NCBI GenBank assembly: GCA_016715895.1
Contig: JADJXH010000003.1
Coordinates: 1,412,501 to 1,476,500, forward strand
Length of the DNA stretch: 64,000 nt
Origin: Flavobacteriales bacterium
GTDB taxonomy: Bacteria > Bacteroidota > Bacteroidia > Flavobacteriales_F > PHOS-HE28
Direction: 5' to 3'
Under the pieces are notes generated by a model, which saw only the letters and a list, made by a program, of their open reading frames with translations, was not told the DNA's origin and did no database searches. Below are positions 1 through 11,458 of the stretch, in pieces. Both the position numbers and the translations under genes were made by a program. Each line of letters begins with the position of its first letter. Position 1 is the stretch's first letter.

Positions 1-245
1 TTTTCGCTCGCCACTACTCGGGGGATCTCTACTTGATTTCTTTTCCTCCAGGTACTTAGATGTTTCAGTTCCCTGGGTTCGCTTCCCTTTCGGGATATCC
101 AGTCTTCAACTGGATGGGTTTCCCCATTCGGAGATCCGCGGATCACAGGATATTATGCTCCTCCCCGCGGCTTATCGCAGCCTATCGCGTCCTTCATCGC
201 CTCTGAGAGCCAAGGCATCCGCCGTACGCCCTTAGTAACTTTTCA
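1..245 (-). rRNA. rrl: 23S rRNA, 5' end only (partial)
   Basis: The reverse complement reads as the conserved 5' end of 23S rRNA, including the stretch ending in GGCGGATGCC and the following domain I helices. The gene runs off the left edge, so only about 245 nt are present. The 5' boundary is estimated from the spacing of GGCGGATGCC in E. coli 23S and is good to a few bases. It is the third component of the minus-strand rRNA operon, after 16S and two tRNAs. Confidence 0.95.
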
Positions 246-375
246 ACCTTCGAGGTTTTGCTCGGTGGACCGATCTCTCGGTCTGTTTTGGTCGGTCTAA
301 CAAACACGTCAAAGAACAGTGCCCTGGATGGGCCGCCCGCTGAACGGACCTTGCGGAACGTTCGGCCTGGCGCAG

Positions 376-449
376 TGGAGAATATCGGAGTCGAACCGAT
401 GACCTCCTGCTTGCAAAGCAGGCGCTCTAGCCAGCTGAGCTAATTCCCC
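376..449 (-). tRNA. tRNA-Ala (anticodon TGC)
   Basis: The reverse complement folds into a cloverleaf. The acceptor stem GGGGAAT pairs with ATTCTCC with one G-U pair, the D arm is AGCTCAGCTGGCTAGAGC, the anticodon loop is TTTGCAA, and the T arm contains GGTTCGACTCC. The discriminator is A and the 3' CCA is not encoded. It lies in the 16S-23S spacer just after tRNA-Ile, the usual arrangement in many bacterial rRNA operons. The roughly 130 nt between it and 23S show nothing else recognisable. Confidence 0.97.
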
Positions 450-461
450 GTTCCCTATCCC

Positions 462-538
462 TGGTAGTCCTGCGCAGATTTGAACTGCGGACCTCTACAT
501 TATCAGTGTAGCGCTCTAACCAGCTGAGCTACAGGACT
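462..538 (-). tRNA. tRNA-Ile (anticodon GAT)
   Basis: The reverse complement folds into a cloverleaf with acceptor stem AGTCCTG/CAGGACT, anticodon loop CTGATAA (anticodon GAT) and T arm AGTTCAAATCT. Unlike the neighbouring tRNA-Ala, the 3' CCA is present in the DNA (462-464). It sits between 16S and tRNA-Ala in the operon spacer, 12 nt from tRNA-Ala. Confidence 0.97.
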
Positions 539-644
539 AGGAGATGGTCACGGTGGCACCGTTAAAAATATCATCCATCTGAGACAGCGAAGGTCGGACC
601 CTCTCCGGAGAGAGGGAACGAAGGGCTTGTCGAGCGATCGCTCT

Positions 645-2172
<1,528 letters not shown>

Positions 2173-2472
2173 AAGTTTGTTTGATCTTGGTCTCGACGTG
2201 GCCCTTCTTCTCGATCTGTGATCAAGAGGACCTTCTGCTGTTCTCAGAATGGACAATACTTCAAAGAACGTTTATGAAGTCCGGGGCGAACCCGGTCATC
2301 AGACGTTGTCAGACCCTCGTTCCACGCGGACATTTCCGCAAGAGGGAGGGCAAAAGTAGCTCTTCGGTGGATACCACCATCATGCCGGTGAAAGTTTTTT
2401 TGAACAACCCGCGCCCGGCGCTACTTACAGCCCTTCCAGAGGGACAGAACGAAAGAACGTTTGCTCGAAAGC
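2173..2472 (-). other. rRNA operon leader
   Basis: About 300 nt between the inferred transcription start and the 5' end of 16S. No protein-coding gene is supported on either strand. In other rRNA operons such leaders carry antitermination and RNase III processing signals. I did not identify a specific processing stem here. Confidence 0.6.
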
Positions 2473-2477
2473 GGCTG

Positions 2478-2508
2478 CAAATGTAGGTGGTTGTCCAACC
2501 TGAAACAA
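2478..2508 (-). promoter_or_regulatory. rRNA operon promoter (Bacteroidetes type)
   Basis: On the minus strand the sequence is GTTG, 20 nt, then TACATTTG. This matches the Bacteroidetes housekeeping promoter, with TTG at -33 and TAnnTTTG at -7. The -7 box is at 2478-2485 and the TTG at 2506-2508. It would start transcription near 2472, about 300 nt before 16S. No other gene lies between it and the rRNA operon. Confidence 0.75.
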
Positions 2509-2540
2509 CACATAGGCAAGAATTTTTTCACACCCCGGCC

Positions 2541-3251
2541 TCAAGGGGTGCTCAGCGACATCGGTAACACCTTGCCGTTGAAGTAGTTATGACCTTCGAG
2601 GAGGAAGCGGGCCACCTCCCCTCCCATGGCCTCGGCCGTCACCGGGGCTTGGTATCCGGGGAAGGCCTCACGCAGCATATCGGTGTCCACCGCCCCCAGG
2701 GCCAGGCAGTTACAGCGAACCTGCCGGTCGCTCAGCTCCTCGGCCAGGCATTCGGTGAGCCCCGCCAGCGCCATCTTCGACGCACTATAGCCGGCCAGGC
2801 CAGGGAACTTCACGCTGCCCTGCACCCCGCCCATGCTGCCGATGTTCACCACATGCCCCGGCGGATCGCCGCTCAGCCGGTCGGCCAACGCCTGCGCGAG
2901 CAGGAAGGGGACCGATGCGTTCACCAGGAACAGGCTCCGCAGATCTTCCGCGGTCCAGGTGCCGAAGGCCCGCTTTCGCAGCAGGCCCGCGTTGTTGAGC
3001 AATCCCCGCACCCGACGCTCACCCACCTGCTGCACCACCCGGTCCACCGCACCATCCGCGGCCAGATCGAGCGCCAGGGCCTCCACCCGCCCCGGGGATC
3101 CGGCGCACGCCTGCTGCAGGGAGCGCAGGGCCGCTTCATCCCGCGCGATCGCCAGGACATTCAGCCCGTGCCTGCCGGCCAGAGCCCGGACCGCCTCACG
3201 GCCCACACCGCGGCTGGCGCCGGTCACCACGACGAGGTCGTTCGTGCTCAT
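2541..3251 (-). CDS. SDR-family NAD(P)-dependent oxidoreductase
   Basis: Short-chain dehydrogenase/reductase of 236 residues; substrate not predictable. Visible motifs are the N-terminal Rossmann glycine motif TGASRGVG (residues 10-17), the NNAG motif, a catalytic Ser in NIGSMGG, and the YSASK active-site Tyr/Lys signature. The start at 3251 puts the dinucleotide-binding strand immediately at the N-terminus, as usual for SDRs. The frame stays open further upstream, but that part is antisense-free overlap with mtgA and is rejected. The ATG overlaps the mtgA stop (ATGA), so the two are probably translationally coupled. A periplasmic transglycosylase coupled to a cytosolic SDR has no obvious functional logic. 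Confidence 0.93.
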   Translation of the reverse strand: MSTNDLVVVTGASRGVGREAVRALAGRHGLNVLAIARDEAALRSLQQACAGSPGRVEALALDLAADGAVDRVVQQVGERRVRGLLNNAGLLRKRAFGTWTAEDLRSLFLVNASVPFLLAQALADRLSGDPPGHVVNIGSMGGVQGSVKFPGLAGYSASKMALAGLTECLAEELSDRQVRCNCLALGAVDTDMLREAFPGYQAPVTAEAMGGEVARFLLEGHNYFNGKVLPMSLSTP

Positions 3252-4042
3252 GTCCGCTTTCGTTGTCGGCGCCGTTCCTCGCGGCGTTGCTCGCGGCGTT
3301 GCTCGCGGCGTTGCTCGCGCTGTTCCTCGCGCTCCTGTTCCTCGCGCGCCCTGGCCAGCACCGCCGGGTCGAGCTGATCGCCGAGGTTGTCCATCTGATG
3401 GGCGATCCACTGCTGCCGTGAGCGCACGAAGCCGCCCGGGCGCTGGCACGAATACCGACGCGGGGCGGGCAGCACGGCGGCCAGCAAGGCGGCCTCCTGC
3501 ACCCCAAGGCGTGAAGCGCTCTTGCCGAAACACCGCTGTGCGGCGGCCTCCGCACCAAAGGTGCCCGGTCCGAGCTCCGCGATGTTCAGGTACACCTCCA
3601 GGATCCGCTCCTTGGACCAGAGCAGCTCAATGAGCGCCGTGAACCAGACCTCGAGCCCCTTGCGGACCCAGGTGCGGCCCTGCCAGAGGAACACGTTCTT
3701 GGACACCTGCTGGCTGATGGTGCTGGCGCCCTTCACGCGCCCCCTCCCCTTCCGGCGCTCGTTATGGTCCAGCGCCTTCCCGATGGCCTCGATGTCGAAG
3801 CCGTGGTGGAACATGAACTTCTGGTCCTCGGCGGCGATCACCGCGTTGGGGAGGGTGCGGGCCATGGCCTCCAAGGCGCGCCAGCTGCGGTCCGCCCGCC
3901 CCTGCTCGACGCGTTGAACGAGCATGGTGGACGTGACCGGGGGAGGAAGCACCGCCAGGATGAGCACCCAACCGATGCTCAGGCCGATGCACCAGAGGGC
4001 GACGGCGGCGAGGGTCCGGAAGAGGCGTCGCAGGAGGCGCAT
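3248..4042 (-). CDS. mtgA: Monofunctional biosynthetic peptidoglycan transglycosylase
   Basis: Polymerises glycan strands from lipid II at the inner membrane (GT51 family). One N-terminal membrane segment (residues about 8-32) is followed by the GT51 domain. Its motifs are AAEDQKFMFHHGFD with the catalytic Glu, GASTISQQVSKN, KERILEVYLNIAELG and FGAEAAAQRCFGK. There is no transpeptidase domain, so this is the monofunctional form. The last 30 or so residues are an unusual, highly charged E/Q/R-rich tail encoded by a near-perfect 12-bp tandem repeat. A -7-like box (TTCTTTTG) ends only 4 nt before the ATG. The SDR gene follows with an ATGA overlap. Confidence 0.93.
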   Translation of the reverse strand: MRLLRRLFRTLAAVALWCIGLSIGWVLILAVLPPPVTSTMLVQRVEQGRADRSWRALEAMARTLPNAVIAAEDQKFMFHHGFDIEAIGKALDHNERRKGRGRVKGASTISQQVSKNVFLWQGRTWVRKGLEVWFTALIELLWSKERILEVYLNIAELGPGTFGAEAAAQRCFGKSASRLGVQEAALLAAVLPAPRRYSCQRPGGFVRSRQQWIAHQMDNLGDQLDPAVLARAREEQEREEQREQRREQRREQRREERRRQRKRT

Positions 4043-4049
4043 GGCACAA

Positions 4050-4080
4050 AAGAACGAAGCGGTGCCGTACGGGCACCGCT
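4050..4080 (-). terminator. Rho-independent terminator of the 4103-4462 gene
   Basis: Perfect inverted repeat AGCGGTGCC (4058-4066) and GGCACCGCT (4072-4080) with a 5-nt loop. On the minus strand it is followed by the T-rich run TCGTTCTTTTG. It lies between the small membrane protein gene and mtgA and would end transcription of the former just before the mtgA start. Confidence 0.7.
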
Positions 4081-4102
4081 CCGATCGATCCAGCGGACGT
4101 CG

Positions 4103-4462
4103 TTACCCCTGTTGCTTGCGCCGGACGATGAGGTGGTGCGCGATGAGGGCCGCTCCCCCGAAGACGAGGACGCAGATGAAGTAAGGCAGCGGATAATCCT
4201 CTTCGCTCACGGGCAGGTGACCATACATCGCCTTCTCCATGAAATGCCCGAAGAGAAGCCCGAGCCCGATGGCGAGGAGGAAGAGCCCGTTGCGCAGCCC
4301 GCGCATGGGCACCTCCCGGTCCTGCAGGCTGCCGGGGTCCATGCCCTTGTCGATCATGGCCATGCGCTGGCGATGCCGGGCGGTGACCGATACGTAGACG
4401 ATCCCGAAGACCATCGCGAAGAGCGTGACCGGGATGAAGACCTCTGCTGCTGGCGTTCCCAT
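4103..4462 (-). CDS. Small inner-membrane protein, DUF6249-like
   Basis: A 119-residue protein with an N-terminal membrane segment, a short charged cytosolic stretch containing RQRMAMIDKGMDP, then two further membrane segments and a basic tail (RRKQQG). This layout resembles small Bacteroidetes membrane proteins of the DUF6249 type, often found next to ECF sigma factor genes. Here a sigma factor gene diverges from it 173 bp away. I chose the ATG at 4462 over an upstream TTG. The family name is from memory of the pattern. Molecular function unknown. Confidence 0.75.
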   Translation of the reverse strand: MGTPAAEVFIPVTLFAMVFGIVYVSVTARHRQRMAMIDKGMDPGSLQDREVPMRGLRNGLFLLAIGLGLLFGHFMEKAMYGHLPVSEEDYPLPYFICVLVFGGAALIAHHLIVRRKQQG

Positions 4463-4635
4463 GTTCAAGTGCGGTTGTGCTGGTGTGACGCCGTCGCCCC
4501 CCGGGTCGGTTACGATCGATGGTCAGCGGTCCAACGCGCTCAACCCGGGAATGCGCCGCTCGTGTGTAGCGGTCATTCTACGTCGTTCCCGACAGGCACC
4601 TTCGTAACCGCAACGACCGAATCACCGTCCCATCC

Positions 4636-5208
4636 ATGACCGGTCCCATGCCCGAGGAGGAGCTCATCGAAGCCGCCCGCAAGGGTGACCAGCAGGCGTA
4701 TGCCCGGCTGATGCGCTCGTACAAGCACATGGTGTACACCGTGTGCATGCGGGTGCTGCGGAACCGCGAGGAGGCCGAGGAGGCCACCCAGGACAGTTTC
4801 GTGAAGGCCTATCGGAACCTCGCCTCCTATCAGGGGGGCGCGCGCTTCAGCACGTGGTTGTACAGCATCGCCTACCGCACGGCGCTTTCGGCGTTGCGCG
4901 CACGCCGCACCGGAACGGTCGATCTGGAGGCCGCACCGGACCGTGTGCTGGCCGGACCTGCCCCGGCGTTCGGCCATGCGCAGGACCTGCATGCGATGGT
5001 GGAGGAGGCGCTTTCCAGGATGCCGGCGGAGGACGCCGCGCTGATGACCTTTTACTACCTGCAAGACCGGAGCGTGGAGGAGATCGTAACCATCACGGGC
5101 CTATCGGTGTCCAACGTGAAGGTGAAACTCCACCGGGCGCGCAAACGGATGCTCGAGCTGGTGCAGGGCCACTGGAAAGCCGAGGCATGGACGCTGATCA
5201 ACGACTGA
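4636..5208 (+). CDS. ECF-family RNA polymerase sigma factor
   Basis: A 190-residue sigma-70 family protein of the extracytoplasmic-function type. Region 2 lies at roughly residues 22-88 (YKHMVYTVCMRVLRNREEAEE then FSTWLYSIAYR). Region 4 lies near 128-178, with the helix-turn-helix SVEEIVTITGLSVSNVKVKLHRARKRM. Region 3 is absent, as in ECF factors. The stop overlaps the next start (TGATG), so the downstream membrane protein is very likely co-translated and a candidate anti-sigma partner. An alternative start is the Met at residue 5. Confidence 0.93.
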   Translation: MTGPMPEEELIEAARKGDQQAYARLMRSYKHMVYTVCMRVLRNREEAEEATQDSFVKAYRNLASYQGGARFSTWLYSIAYRTALSALRARRTGTVDLEAAPDRVLAGPAPAFGHAQDLHAMVEEALSRMPAEDAALMTFYYLQDRSVEEIVTITGLSVSNVKVKLHRARKRMLELVQGHWKAEAWTLIND

Positions 5209-5591
5209 TGGACGATGCGCAGGACGCGCGGCTGCGTGCCCTGTTCCAGAGCGCCGGGCCGCTGGCGGCACCGGACGACCTTGAACAGCTGGTCCTGGCG
5301 CGGTTGAGCGCCGCCCCGGTGCGTGTGCCGGTGGACAGCAGGCCTTTGCTGAGCTGGAAGGCGTGGGCGGGAGCCCTGGTCGCGTTCCTGGGCTTGTGGC
5401 TGTGGACAGCCCTGCCCTCCACGACGGCGATGCGCTCCACGGCCCTGCCGGAGCTCGCGATGCCCAAGGTGGATGTGCTCCTTGCACTGCTTTCCACGCC
5501 GTGGACCTTGATGACCATCGCCACCGGCGCGCTCCTCCTCCTCCTGGACACCGTGCTGATCCGGCCCAGGTTGGCCGCCCGCTCCGTCTAG
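5208..5591 (+). CDS. Putative anti-sigma/membrane partner of the ECF sigma factor
   Basis: A 127-residue protein with a hydrophilic N-terminal part (about 45 residues, acidic, MDDAQDARLRALFQ) and two hydrophobic segments near residues 52-67 and 98-117. It overlaps the sigma gene stop by one base, the usual arrangement of sigma/anti-sigma pairs. No zinc-binding HxxxCxxC motif is present, so it is not a ZAS-type anti-sigma factor. The role is inferred from context. Its stop overlaps the tpx stop tail to tail in the 4-bp palindrome CTAG. Confidence 0.7.
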   Translation: MDDAQDARLRALFQSAGPLAAPDDLEQLVLARLSAAPVRVPVDSRPLLSWKAWAGALVAFLGLWLWTALPSTTAMRSTALPELAMPKVDVLLALLSTPWTLMTIATGALLLLLDTVLIRPRLAARSV

Positions 5592-6073
5592 AGCAGCGGT
5601 CGCACCGCGCCGATCACCGCATCGTAGTCCGGCTCGGCGCCCAGTTCCGGGGTGAGCTCGAAATGCCGGATGACGCCCTGGCGGTCGATGACCCAGACCG
5701 CACGGCAGTGCAGTCCTTCCATCGGCCCTTCGGCGATGGCGGCACCCCAGCCGGTGGCCATGTCGCGGTAGCGGAAGTCACTTCCCGTGTGGACGTTGGC
5801 GATGCCCTCGGTCTCGCAGAAGCGCTTCATGGCGAAGGGCAGGTCCATGCTGACGACCAGCACATGGGCGCCCAGGCCGGCGGCCTTCTGGTTGAAGGTG
5901 CGGGTCTCGGTGGCACACACACTGGTGTCCAGGCTGGGCAGGCAGAAGAGCACGACCACCTCGCCGCGGAGGGAGGCCAGCTCGTGGTTGGACTTGTCCT
6001 GCTTGACATAGCGCAGGGCCGGAGCGGCCTGCCCGACGGCGGGCAGGGCGGAAAGGGTGCGGGGTTGGGGCAT
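5588..6073 (-). CDS. tpx: Thiol peroxidase (Tpx-type peroxiredoxin)
   Basis: Atypical 2-Cys peroxiredoxin of 161 residues that reduces hydroperoxides using thioredoxin. The peroxidatic Cys53 is in PSLDTSVCATET, matching the Tpx consensus PS(I/L)DTxVC. The resolving Cys86 is in SMDLPFAMKRFC, the position expected for Tpx. The rest, including YRDMATGWG and AVWVIDRQG, fits the thioredoxin fold. The length is normal for the family. It is a single gene, convergent with the sigma factor pair. Confidence 0.95.
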   Translation of the reverse strand: MPQPRTLSALPAVGQAAPALRYVKQDKSNHELASLRGEVVVLFCLPSLDTSVCATETRTFNQKAAGLGAHVLVVSMDLPFAMKRFCETEGIANVHTGSDFRYRDMATGWGAAIAEGPMEGLHCRAVWVIDRQGVIRHFELTPELGAEPDYDAVIGAVRPLL

Positions 6074-6147
6074 GGGTCTGGGTTGACGGTGACCGCCCCC
6101 TGATGCGGGCGCACCGGGGCGGAGATGGGCGGAACGCCGGGCGTCCG

Positions 6148-8403
<2,256 letters not shown>

Positions 8404-8413
8404 ATGCGGTGGC

Positions 8414-8421
8414 CAAAGGTA
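8414..8421 (-). promoter_or_regulatory. purL: purL -7 promoter box
   Basis: The minus strand reads TACCTTTG, an exact match to TAnnTTTG, ending 10 nt before the purL ATG. If initiation occurs about 5 nt after the box, the 5' UTR would be only about 5 nt. No convincing -33 TTG was pinned down. A second -7-like box on the plus strand (TACCTTGT, 8477-8484) lies 7 nt before the ATG of the divergent gene. Confidence 0.6.
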
Positions 8422-8491
8422 ACCGCCGACACCCAGCGACCCATCCCACGGACATCCCCCCGGCGCGGCGCGCGTCTACCTTGTGCCGCCC

Positions 8492-9802
8492 ATGTCAGGC
8501 CTGCTGCTCGCCACGGCATACACCGCGCTGCTGCTCTACATCGGCCGCCGGATGGCCCTGTTCCGCGGGGTGCCCGGGATCGGTGGCCCTGGACTTGCGG
8601 CGTTGTTCGGGCTGAAGCTGCTGGCCGGGGCCGCCCTGTTCGTGGTGTACACCCAGGTGTACCCGGACCGGAGCACGGCCGACATCTTCAAGTACTTCGA
8701 CGACAGCGCCGTGATGCACGCCGCGCTGGGGGAGCGTCCGATGGACTTCCTGCGCATGCTCACGGGGGTGGGCAACGACTCCCCCTACTTCACCGAGCGC
8801 TACTACCTGGTGATGAACAACTGGGTGCGGCAGTACGAGAACAACGTGTACAACGACTCGCACACGATGATCCGGCTGAACGCGGTGCTGCGGATCCTGA
8901 GCCAAGGGCACTACGCGGTGCACACCGTGTTCGCGTGCGCCTTCAGCATGGTGGGGCTGGTGGCCCTGCACCGCGCGCTGGCCCCTTGGGCGAAGGGGAT
9001 GGAGCGCGGGCTCGCCGCGGTGGTGTTCCTGTGGCCCAGCGCGCTGTTCTGGCCGAGCGCCCCCTTGAAGGAGAGCCTGCTCATGCTCGGCCTCGGACTC
9101 TTCCTCTGGGGCGCGCTGCACAGCGGCCGGCCGCGCCGTCCGGTCATCCTGGCGGCGGTGATCGGACTGGCGGTGATGCTGGTGGTGAAGTTCTACGTGC
9201 TGTTCTGCCTGGTGCCGGGCGTGCTGGCCGTGCTGCTTCAGCGCTGGCGCGGCGGGGGCATCGGGCGCTATGCGCTGGCCACCCACCTGGGGGCGGTGGT
9301 GCTCGTGATGATCTCCGGCACCCTGTTCCCGGGCTACGATGTGCTGGAACTGTTCCGGGTGAAGCAGAAGGACTTCATCGGCATGGCGACGGGTGTGGGC
9401 AGTGGCAGCCTGGTGGAGATGCCCCTGCTCGGCGACGGCGTGTGGGGCTTCGTGCGCAACGCCCCGCATGCGCTGTACATGACCTTCCTGTCGCCCTTCG
9501 AGGCGGCCGACCGGGGCGCGGTGGGCCTGGCGGGTGCGCTGGAGAACGCGGCGCTGCTCCTGCTGCCCGTGCTGGCGCTCTGGCGGCGCAGGTCCTGGCC
9601 GCACATGGACCGGTCGGCCCTGCTCTTCACCTGCTCCTTCCTGCTGTTGCTCGCGCTGGTGATCGGCTGGACGGTGCCGGTGGTGGGCGCCCTGGTGCGC
9701 TACCGCGTGCCCCTGCTGCCCTTCGTGGGCCTGTTGGCCCTGCTGCTGGTGGACACCCGTCGGCTGCCGACCTTCGTGGCCCGCCTGCTCCGCGCCTCAT
9801 GA
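8492..9802 (+). CDS. Polytopic membrane protein of unknown function
   Basis: A 436-residue integral membrane protein with about ten hydrophobic helices. A conserved-looking extracytoplasmic loop follows the second helix (YPDRSTADIFKYFDDS), and there is a long loop around YYLVMNNWVRQYENNVYND. The layout resembles multi-pass glycosyltransferases or polymerases of surface polysaccharide synthesis, but no catalytic motif is recognised. I prefer the ATG at 8492 to the in-frame GTG at 8483, because a -7-like box occupies 8477-8484. It overlaps the amidohydrolase start (ATGA). The deacetylase and formyltransferase downstream suggest an envelope or glycan role; this is inference. Confidence 0.75.
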   Translation: MSGLLLATAYTALLLYIGRRMALFRGVPGIGGPGLAALFGLKLLAGAALFVVYTQVYPDRSTADIFKYFDDSAVMHAALGERPMDFLRMLTGVGNDSPYFTERYYLVMNNWVRQYENNVYNDSHTMIRLNAVLRILSQGHYAVHTVFACAFSMVGLVALHRALAPWAKGMERGLAAVVFLWPSALFWPSAPLKESLLMLGLGLFLWGALHSGRPRRPVILAAVIGLAVMLVVKFYVLFCLVPGVLAVLLQRWRGGGIGRYALATHLGAVVLVMISGTLFPGYDVLELFRVKQKDFIGMATGVGSGSLVEMPLLGDGVWGFVRNAPHALYMTFLSPFEAADRGAVGLAGALENAALLLLPVLALWRRRSWPHMDRSALLFTCSFLLLLALVIGWTVPVVGALVRYRVPLLPFVGLLALLLVDTRRLPTFVARLLRAS

Positions 9803-11442
9803 AGACCCTGTTTCCAACCATCGCCGCAGCCTTGGGCACAGGCGTGCTCCTGCTCACCGGCTGCTTCCAGCATGTGGAGGCCGACCTGGTGGTGCACAAC
9901 GCGGTGATCCACAGCATGGATGAGGCCGGCACGGTGCACCAGGCCATGGCGGTGAAGGATGGACGCATCCTCGAGCTGGGCCCCGAGCGCGAGATCTTGA
10001 ACCGGTACCGGGCCAAGGAGCGCTACGACGCCGCCGGCCGCTCGGTCTACCCCGGCTTCATCGACGGCCACTGTCACTTCCTCGGCTACGGGCTCAACAA
10101 GCAGAAGGTGGACCTCACGGGCACCCGCAGCTGGGCCGAGGTGCTGGAGCGCACGGCCGCGTTCGCCGGCACCCATCCCGGAACGGGTTGGCTGCTGGGC
10201 CGGGGCTGGGACCAGAACGACTGGCCCGGCGCACCATGGCCGGACAACACCGCGTTGGACTCGCTCTTTCCCGACCGCCCCGTGCTGCTGCAGCGCGTGG
10301 ACGGCCACGCCGCCGTGGTGAACAGCGCGGCCATGCGCACCGTGGGGCTCGACGTGGAGGCCGAGGTGGAGGGCGGCTTGCTGGTGAAGCGCGACGGTCG
10401 ACCCACGGGCCTGCTGGTGGACAACGCGGTGAACGTGTTCCAGCGCATCTTCGATGATGCGGACGAGGCCACCAAGCGACAGGCCCTGCTCGACGCGCAG
10501 GCCGACTGCCTCGCGGCCGGGCTGACGATGGTGGTGGACGCCGGGCTGGACACCAACACCATCGCCCTCATCCGCCGCATGCAGCAGGAAGGCGTGCTCC
10601 GGATCCGCGTGTACGCCATGGTGGCCGATGGTGCGGCGAACCTCGCGCACTTCGCGAAGCACGGGGCCATCGACGACGAGCGGTTGAAGGTGAACAGCGT
10701 GAAGGTCTACGCGGATGGCGCATTGGGCTCCCGCGGGGCGCTGCTGAAGGCACCGTACCACGACCAAGCCGGTCATCATGGCCTGCAGCTGGCCACGCGC
10801 GAACACTTCGCGGAGGTGGCGGCCTGGTGCAAGGCGCACGGCTTCCAGATGAACACGCACTGCATCGGCGACAGCGCCAACAAGCTGCTGCTGGACGTGT
10901 ACGGCGAAGTGCTCGGCGGCACCAACGATCGGCGGTGGCGGATCGAGCATGCGCAGGTGGTGTCGCCCCAGGACAGGCCGCTCTTCGCGCGGTACAGCAT
11001 CGTGCCGAGCGTGCAACCCACCCACGCCACGAGCGATGGGCCGTGGGCGGAGCAGCGGCTGGGGCCCGACCGGATCGCACATGCCTATGCCTACGAGGAC
11101 CTGCGCCGCGCCATGGGCCTGGTGGCGCTGGGCACGGACTTCCCCGTGGAGGGCATCGACCCGCTGCAGACCTACCGCAGCGCCGTGCTGCGGCAGGCGG
11201 CGGACGGCTGGCCCGAGGGCGGGTACCAGCCGGCGAACGCGCTGAAGCCGATGGACGCCCTGCGCGGCATCACCATCTGGAACGCGCTGGCCACCTTCAC
11301 GGAGGATGAGCTCGGCAGCCTGGAAGCGGGGAAGCGGGCGGACCTGACGGTGGTGGACCGCGACCTGGCGAAGGCCGATGCCGACGGCCTGCGCAAGGCC
11401 CGTGTGGTGGCCACCTTCGTGAACGGCGAGCGCCTGCACTGA
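9799..11442 (+). CDS. Amidohydrolase family lipoprotein (YtcJ-like)
   Basis: A 547-residue metal-dependent amidohydrolase. The N-terminus is a signal with lipobox LLTGC, so the enzyme is probably a lipoprotein. The metal-binding HxH is in GFIDGHCHFLG. Further family motifs are SVKVYADGALGSRGA, MNTHCIGDSAN, WRIEHAQVVSPQD and LGTDFPVEGIDP, then the C-terminal GSLEAGKRADLTVVD typical of composite amidohydrolases. Substrate unknown. The frame remains open far upstream across the antisense strand of purL; the true start is the ATG overlapping the preceding stop (ATGA). Confidence 0.92.
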   Translation: MKTLFPTIAAALGTGVLLLTGCFQHVEADLVVHNAVIHSMDEAGTVHQAMAVKDGRILELGPEREILNRYRAKERYDAAGRSVYPGFIDGHCHFLGYGLNKQKVDLTGTRSWAEVLERTAAFAGTHPGTGWLLGRGWDQNDWPGAPWPDNTALDSLFPDRPVLLQRVDGHAAVVNSAAMRTVGLDVEAEVEGGLLVKRDGRPTGLLVDNAVNVFQRIFDDADEATKRQALLDAQADCLAAGLTMVVDAGLDTNTIALIRRMQQEGVLRIRVYAMVADGAANLAHFAKHGAIDDERLKVNSVKVYADGALGSRGALLKAPYHDQAGHHGLQLATREHFAEVAAWCKAHGFQMNTHCIGDSANKLLLDVYGEVLGGTNDRRWRIEHAQVVSPQDRPLFARYSIVPSVQPTHATSDGPWAEQRLGPDRIAHAYAYEDLRRAMGLVALGTDFPVEGIDPLQTYRSAVLRQAADGWPEGGYQPANALKPMDALRGITIWNALATFTEDELGSLEAGKRADLTVVDRDLAKADADGLRKARVVATFVNGERLH

Positions 11443-11458
11443 CGATACCTTGGCCACG

